The notes under the pieces: model-generated
The model's input: only the letters and a program-made list of their open reading frames with translations
Database searches by the model: none
What the model was told of the DNA's origin: nothing
Position numbers and translations under genes: made by a program
Shown: positions 61,619 to 64,000 of the stretch, in pieces
Layout of the letters: every line of letters begins with the position of its first letter
How positions within the stretch are numbered: position 1 is the first letter of the stretch
Source: CAYOHY01 sp964403885
GTDB taxonomy: Bacteria; Actinomycetota; Coriobacteriia; Anaerosomatales; PHET01
Assembly: GCA_964403885.1 (NCBI GenBank)
Contig: CAYOHY010000005.1
Location: forward strand, 8,681 to 72,680
Reading direction: 5' to 3'
DNA: 64,000 nt

Positions 61619-62044
61619 ATGGCCAAGAAAGTCGTAGGCTTCATCAAGCTCCAGATCCCTGGCGCCCAGGCCAACCCGGCACCTCCCGTGGGTCCCGCGC
61701 TCGGTCAGCACCAGGTCAACATCATGCAGTTCTGCCAGGCGTTCAACGCTGCAACCGGCGACCGCCCCGGCACGATCCTGCCGGTCGAGATCTCGGTCTA
61801 CGAGGACCGTTCGTTCGACTTCATCATCAAGACCCCGCCCGCAGCCGTCCTTCTCAAGGCCGCCTGTGGCATCGAGAGCGGCTCCGCCGTTCCTAACCGC
61901 ACCAAGGTCGCTCAGGTCACCCAGGCTCAGCTCCGCGAGATCGCCGAGACCAAGATGCCTGACCTGAACGCCAACGACGTCGAGGCCGGCATGCGCATCA
62001 TCGCCGGTACCGCCCGCTCCATGGGTGTCGAGGTCGTCGACTAG
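61619..62044 (+). CDS. rplK: 50S ribosomal protein L11
   Basis: 141 aa, standard length. FIKLQIPGAQANPAPPVGPA and LGQHQVNIMQFCQAFNA are diagnostic. It forms the GTPase-associated centre with 23S rRNA. The 129-bp gap from nusG holds no recognised gene. Confidence 0.97.
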   Translation: MAKKVVGFIKLQIPGAQANPAPPVGPALGQHQVNIMQFCQAFNAATGDRPGTILPVEISVYEDRSFDFIIKTPPAAVLLKAACGIESGSAVPNRTKVAQVTQAQLREIAETKMPDLNANDVEAGMRIIAGTARSMGVEVVD

Positions 62045-62130
62045 AACCGTCCGTCAGTTTGCAGACGCGGCAAGAGCCGCGTTGTGGGAGGGTGCTCACC
62101 GCACCCGCCAAGACCACAGGAGGCAACACA

Positions 62131-62838
62131 ATGGCAAAGGCAGGAAAGAAGCTTCGCGCTTCCCTGGCAAAGATCGAGCGCGACCGTCTGTACACCCCGC
62201 TTGAGGCCGTCCGCCTCGCGAAGGAGTGCGCGACCGCGAACTTCGACGAGACCATCGAGGCGCACTTCCGCCTCGGCGTCGACACTCGCCAGGCCGATCA
62301 GCAGGTTCGCGGCAGCGTCTCGCTCCCGCACGGCACCGGCAAGGAGGTCCGTGTCGCCGTCTTCGCCGAGGGTGACAAGGCCCGCGAGGCTGAGGCCGCC
62401 GGTGCTGACATCGTCGGTAGCGATGACCTCGTCGCCCAGATCCAGGCCGGCAACATCGACTTCGACGCCGCCGTCGCGACGCCGGACATGATGGGCAAGG
62501 TCGGTAAGGTCGGTAAGCTCCTCGGCCCTCGTGGCCTCATGCCCAACCCCAAGCTCGGCACCGTGACCATGAACGTCGGTCAGATCATCGGCGAGCTCAA
62601 GGCCGGTCGTGTGGAGTATCGCGCCGACAAGTTCGGTATCGCTCACGTGCCGGTTGGCCGTGCCTCGTTCGACGAGAAGCAGCTCGTTGAGAACTATGGC
62701 GCTCTGCTGGACGAGATCGTCCGCGCGAAGCCCTCGTCCTCGAAGGGCAAGTACCTCAAGTCGATCACCCTGGCCAGCACCATGGGCCCTGGCATCAAGG
62801 TCGACCAGAGCATCCAGCGCAACCTGCTCGAGGGCTAG
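62131..62838 (+). CDS. rplA: 50S ribosomal protein L1
   Basis: 235 aa. GKLLGPRGLMPNPKLGTV is the L1 signature. ATG 62131 has AGGAGG 8 bp upstream. It binds 23S rRNA at the E-site stalk and in many bacteria represses its own mRNA. Confidence 0.97.
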   Translation: MAKAGKKLRASLAKIERDRLYTPLEAVRLAKECATANFDETIEAHFRLGVDTRQADQQVRGSVSLPHGTGKEVRVAVFAEGDKAREAEAAGADIVGSDDLVAQIQAGNIDFDAAVATPDMMGKVGKVGKLLGPRGLMPNPKLGTVTMNVGQIIGELKAGRVEYRADKFGIAHVPVGRASFDEKQLVENYGALLDEIVRAKPSSSKGKYLKSITLASTMGPGIKVDQSIQRNLLEG

Positions 62839-63184
62839 GCCCAAGAGCTGTTGTTCGCCGCCAAGTGCGGCCGCGTCTTGACAGGTGACTGTCAGGAACG
62901 CACACTGTGTCACCGCTTGATAATCTCACAGTGCGTACGATCCGCTGCCGAAGACAGCCGGTGTCCGGGGGATAGCCCGGACGTAAAGGAGTGACCTGAC
63001 TCCGCCTGCCGAGGTGGTCGCAGGTGCGAAAGCACCAGAGCTGGAAACTGCTCGCGGCCTCCGCTGCCTTCGTGGTAGCCGGGGGCCGCGTTTGTTTTCC
63101 CTGGGATTTCCCTTGGAAGCGCGGCCTGACCTCAGTCGAACGGACTGGGCCGGGCGTGCGTGCACATGGAAAGGAGGGAAGTAT
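62839..63184 (+). promoter_or_regulatory. rplJ leader region, probable L10 leader
   Basis: 346 bases without a gene. A TTGACA at 62878-62883 and an inverted repeat TGACAG-GTGA-CTGTCA (62879-62894) lie near the left end, followed by a TGATAAT at 62918-62924 that could be a -10. The rest is GC-rich and highly foldable up to AAAGGAGGG before the ATG, the place and size expected for the L10-L12 autoregulatory leader. The structure was not computed. Confidence 0.55.
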
Positions 63185-63703
63185 ATGCCGACTGCAACCA
63201 AAGAGACTCGCGTTGCCGAGATCAAGGAACGCTTCAACGCGTCCCAGGCTGTGATCATGGTCGACTATCGCGGTCTGACCGTGAAGCAGATGGAGTCGCT
63301 TCGAGGCAAGCTGCGTGAGACCGGCTGCGAGACCAAGATCTACAAGAACTCGCTCACCGAGATCGCCGTTCGCGAGCTGGCGCTCCCCAACATGGACGCC
63401 TTCCTCGCAGGCCCCACCGCCTTCGTCTTCATCGCCGACGACGCTGTTGCTCCCGCCAAGGCCCTCACCGCCTTCGCGAAGGAGAACCAGGCTCTTGAGA
63501 TCAAGGGTGGCTTCGTCCAGAACCAGATCGTTGATGCCGCAGGTATCAACGCCATCGCGACGCTGCCGTCCCGCGAGGAGCTTATCGCCAAGCTGCTCGG
63601 AACCATGCAGAACCCGCTCACGGGCACCGTCCGTGTGCTCAGTGGACCGGCGCGCGCGTTCGCCACTGTGCTCGACGCAATCGCCAAGCAGAAGGCCGCA
63701 TAA
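63185..63703 (+). CDS. rplJ: 50S ribosomal protein L10
   Basis: 172 aa. VMVDYRGLTVKQMESLRGKL type N-terminus (IMVDYRGLTV) and a C-terminal helix for L7/L12 binding. It forms the stalk base and probably represses translation from its leader. AAAGGAGGG lies 7 bp before the ATG. Confidence 0.97.
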   Translation: MPTATKETRVAEIKERFNASQAVIMVDYRGLTVKQMESLRGKLRETGCETKIYKNSLTEIAVRELALPNMDAFLAGPTAFVFIADDAVAPAKALTAFAKENQALEIKGGFVQNQIVDAAGINAIATLPSREELIAKLLGTMQNPLTGTVRVLSGPARAFATVLDAIAKQKAA

Positions 63704-63769
63704 CTGCGGACCACGTAAACCCGTACATGGCCCTCAAGAGATGGGCCGCGTAACCAGAAGGAGATTCAA

Positions 63770-64000
63770 ATGGCTGTCAGCAGGGATGAGATCATCGAGG
63801 CTATCAAGGAGATGCCGGCTCTGGAGCTCAGCGAGCTCGTCAAGGAGCTTGAGGACGTCTTCGGTGTGTCCGCCGCCGCCCCCGTCATGATGGGTGCCAT
63901 GCCCGCCGCCGCCGGCGAGGCTGCCGCCGCCGAGGAGAAGACCGACTTCGACGTCGTCCTCGAGGGCTTCGGCGACAACAAGATCGCCGTCATCAAGGTC
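63770..64000 (+). CDS. rplL: 50S ribosomal protein L7/L12, 3' end cut by window edge
   Basis: The first 77 codons are present. N-terminal dimerisation domain (IIEAIKEMPALELSELVKEL), an Ala-rich hinge (~34-56) and the start of the C-terminal factor-binding domain (DFDVVLEGFGDNKIAVIKV). AGAAGGAG precedes the ATG. The gene continues beyond the window. Confidence 0.96.
   Translation, partial: MAVSRDEIIEAIKEMPALELSELVKELEDVFGVSAAAPVMMGAMPAAAGEAAAAEEKTDFDVVLEGFGDNKIAVIKV

Overview
The window is GC-rich, densely packed chromosomal DNA. It looks like an anaerobic, respiring member of the Actinomycetota, most likely a deep Coriobacteriia lineage such as the Anaerosomatales/OPB41 group. That placement is inferred from multihaem cytochromes, a Rex redox regulator, a large chemotaxis operon, a PilT retraction ATPase and actinobacterial-style GTG starts; it was not tested by a search. 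I see no insertion sequence, prophage, integrase or CRISPR array. Both window edges cut a gene: a cytochrome at base 1 and rplL at base 64000.

Layout. (1) 1-10347: a cell-surface and electron-transfer block. It holds the 3' part of a multihaem cytochrome, an unrecognised 464-aa protein, a 14-motif cytochrome split by an FG-GAP-like propeller, a membrane-anchored protein, and a 1232-aa secreted protein with four ~200-aa Ig-like units. (2) 10377-22671: an L,D-transpeptidase facing a chemotaxis operon (cheR-mcp-cheW-cheY-cheB-cheA-cheC-cheD), followed by a diguanylate cyclase, a small protein and two envelope proteins. (3) 22798-28280: pilT, a VanZ-like protein, an EamA transporter, a class A penicillin-binding protein and a J-domain protein. 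(4) 28297-30113, minus strand: a three-gene redox operon of ferredoxin, a candidate selenoprotein with in-frame UGA plus a SECIS-like hairpin, and a DUF362/ferredoxin protein, behind a promoter covered by a palindrome. (5) 30207-34081: a second MCP coupled to a RidA protein, then a 708-aa membrane-anchored cytochrome with 24 haem motifs arranged as 4 x 6. (6) 34234-43488: tRNA-Pro, small proteins, SAM/MTA metabolism, a YhaM-like nuclease, a site-2 protease, rex, tatA, greA and lysS. (7) 43652-64000: a gene order very close to the Bacillus subtilis yac region: clpC-radA-disA-yacL-ispD-ispF-cysE-cysS-rlmB-yacP-sigH, then tRNAs, a cyclase/cNMP-receptor pair, tRNAs-tuf, rpmG-tRNA-Trp-secE-nusG and rplK-rplA-rplJ-rplL.

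How the genes fit together. The 24-motif cytochrome has the anchor and position expected of a quinol-linked electron exit. The secreted cytochromes at the left edge could carry electrons onward across the cell surface, but that link is inference. Chemotaxis proteins, PilT and c-di-GMP signalling would steer surface behaviour. The strongest candidate for something new is the ferredoxin-selenoprotein-DUF362 operon at 28297-30113. Next come the two unusual cytochrome architectures.
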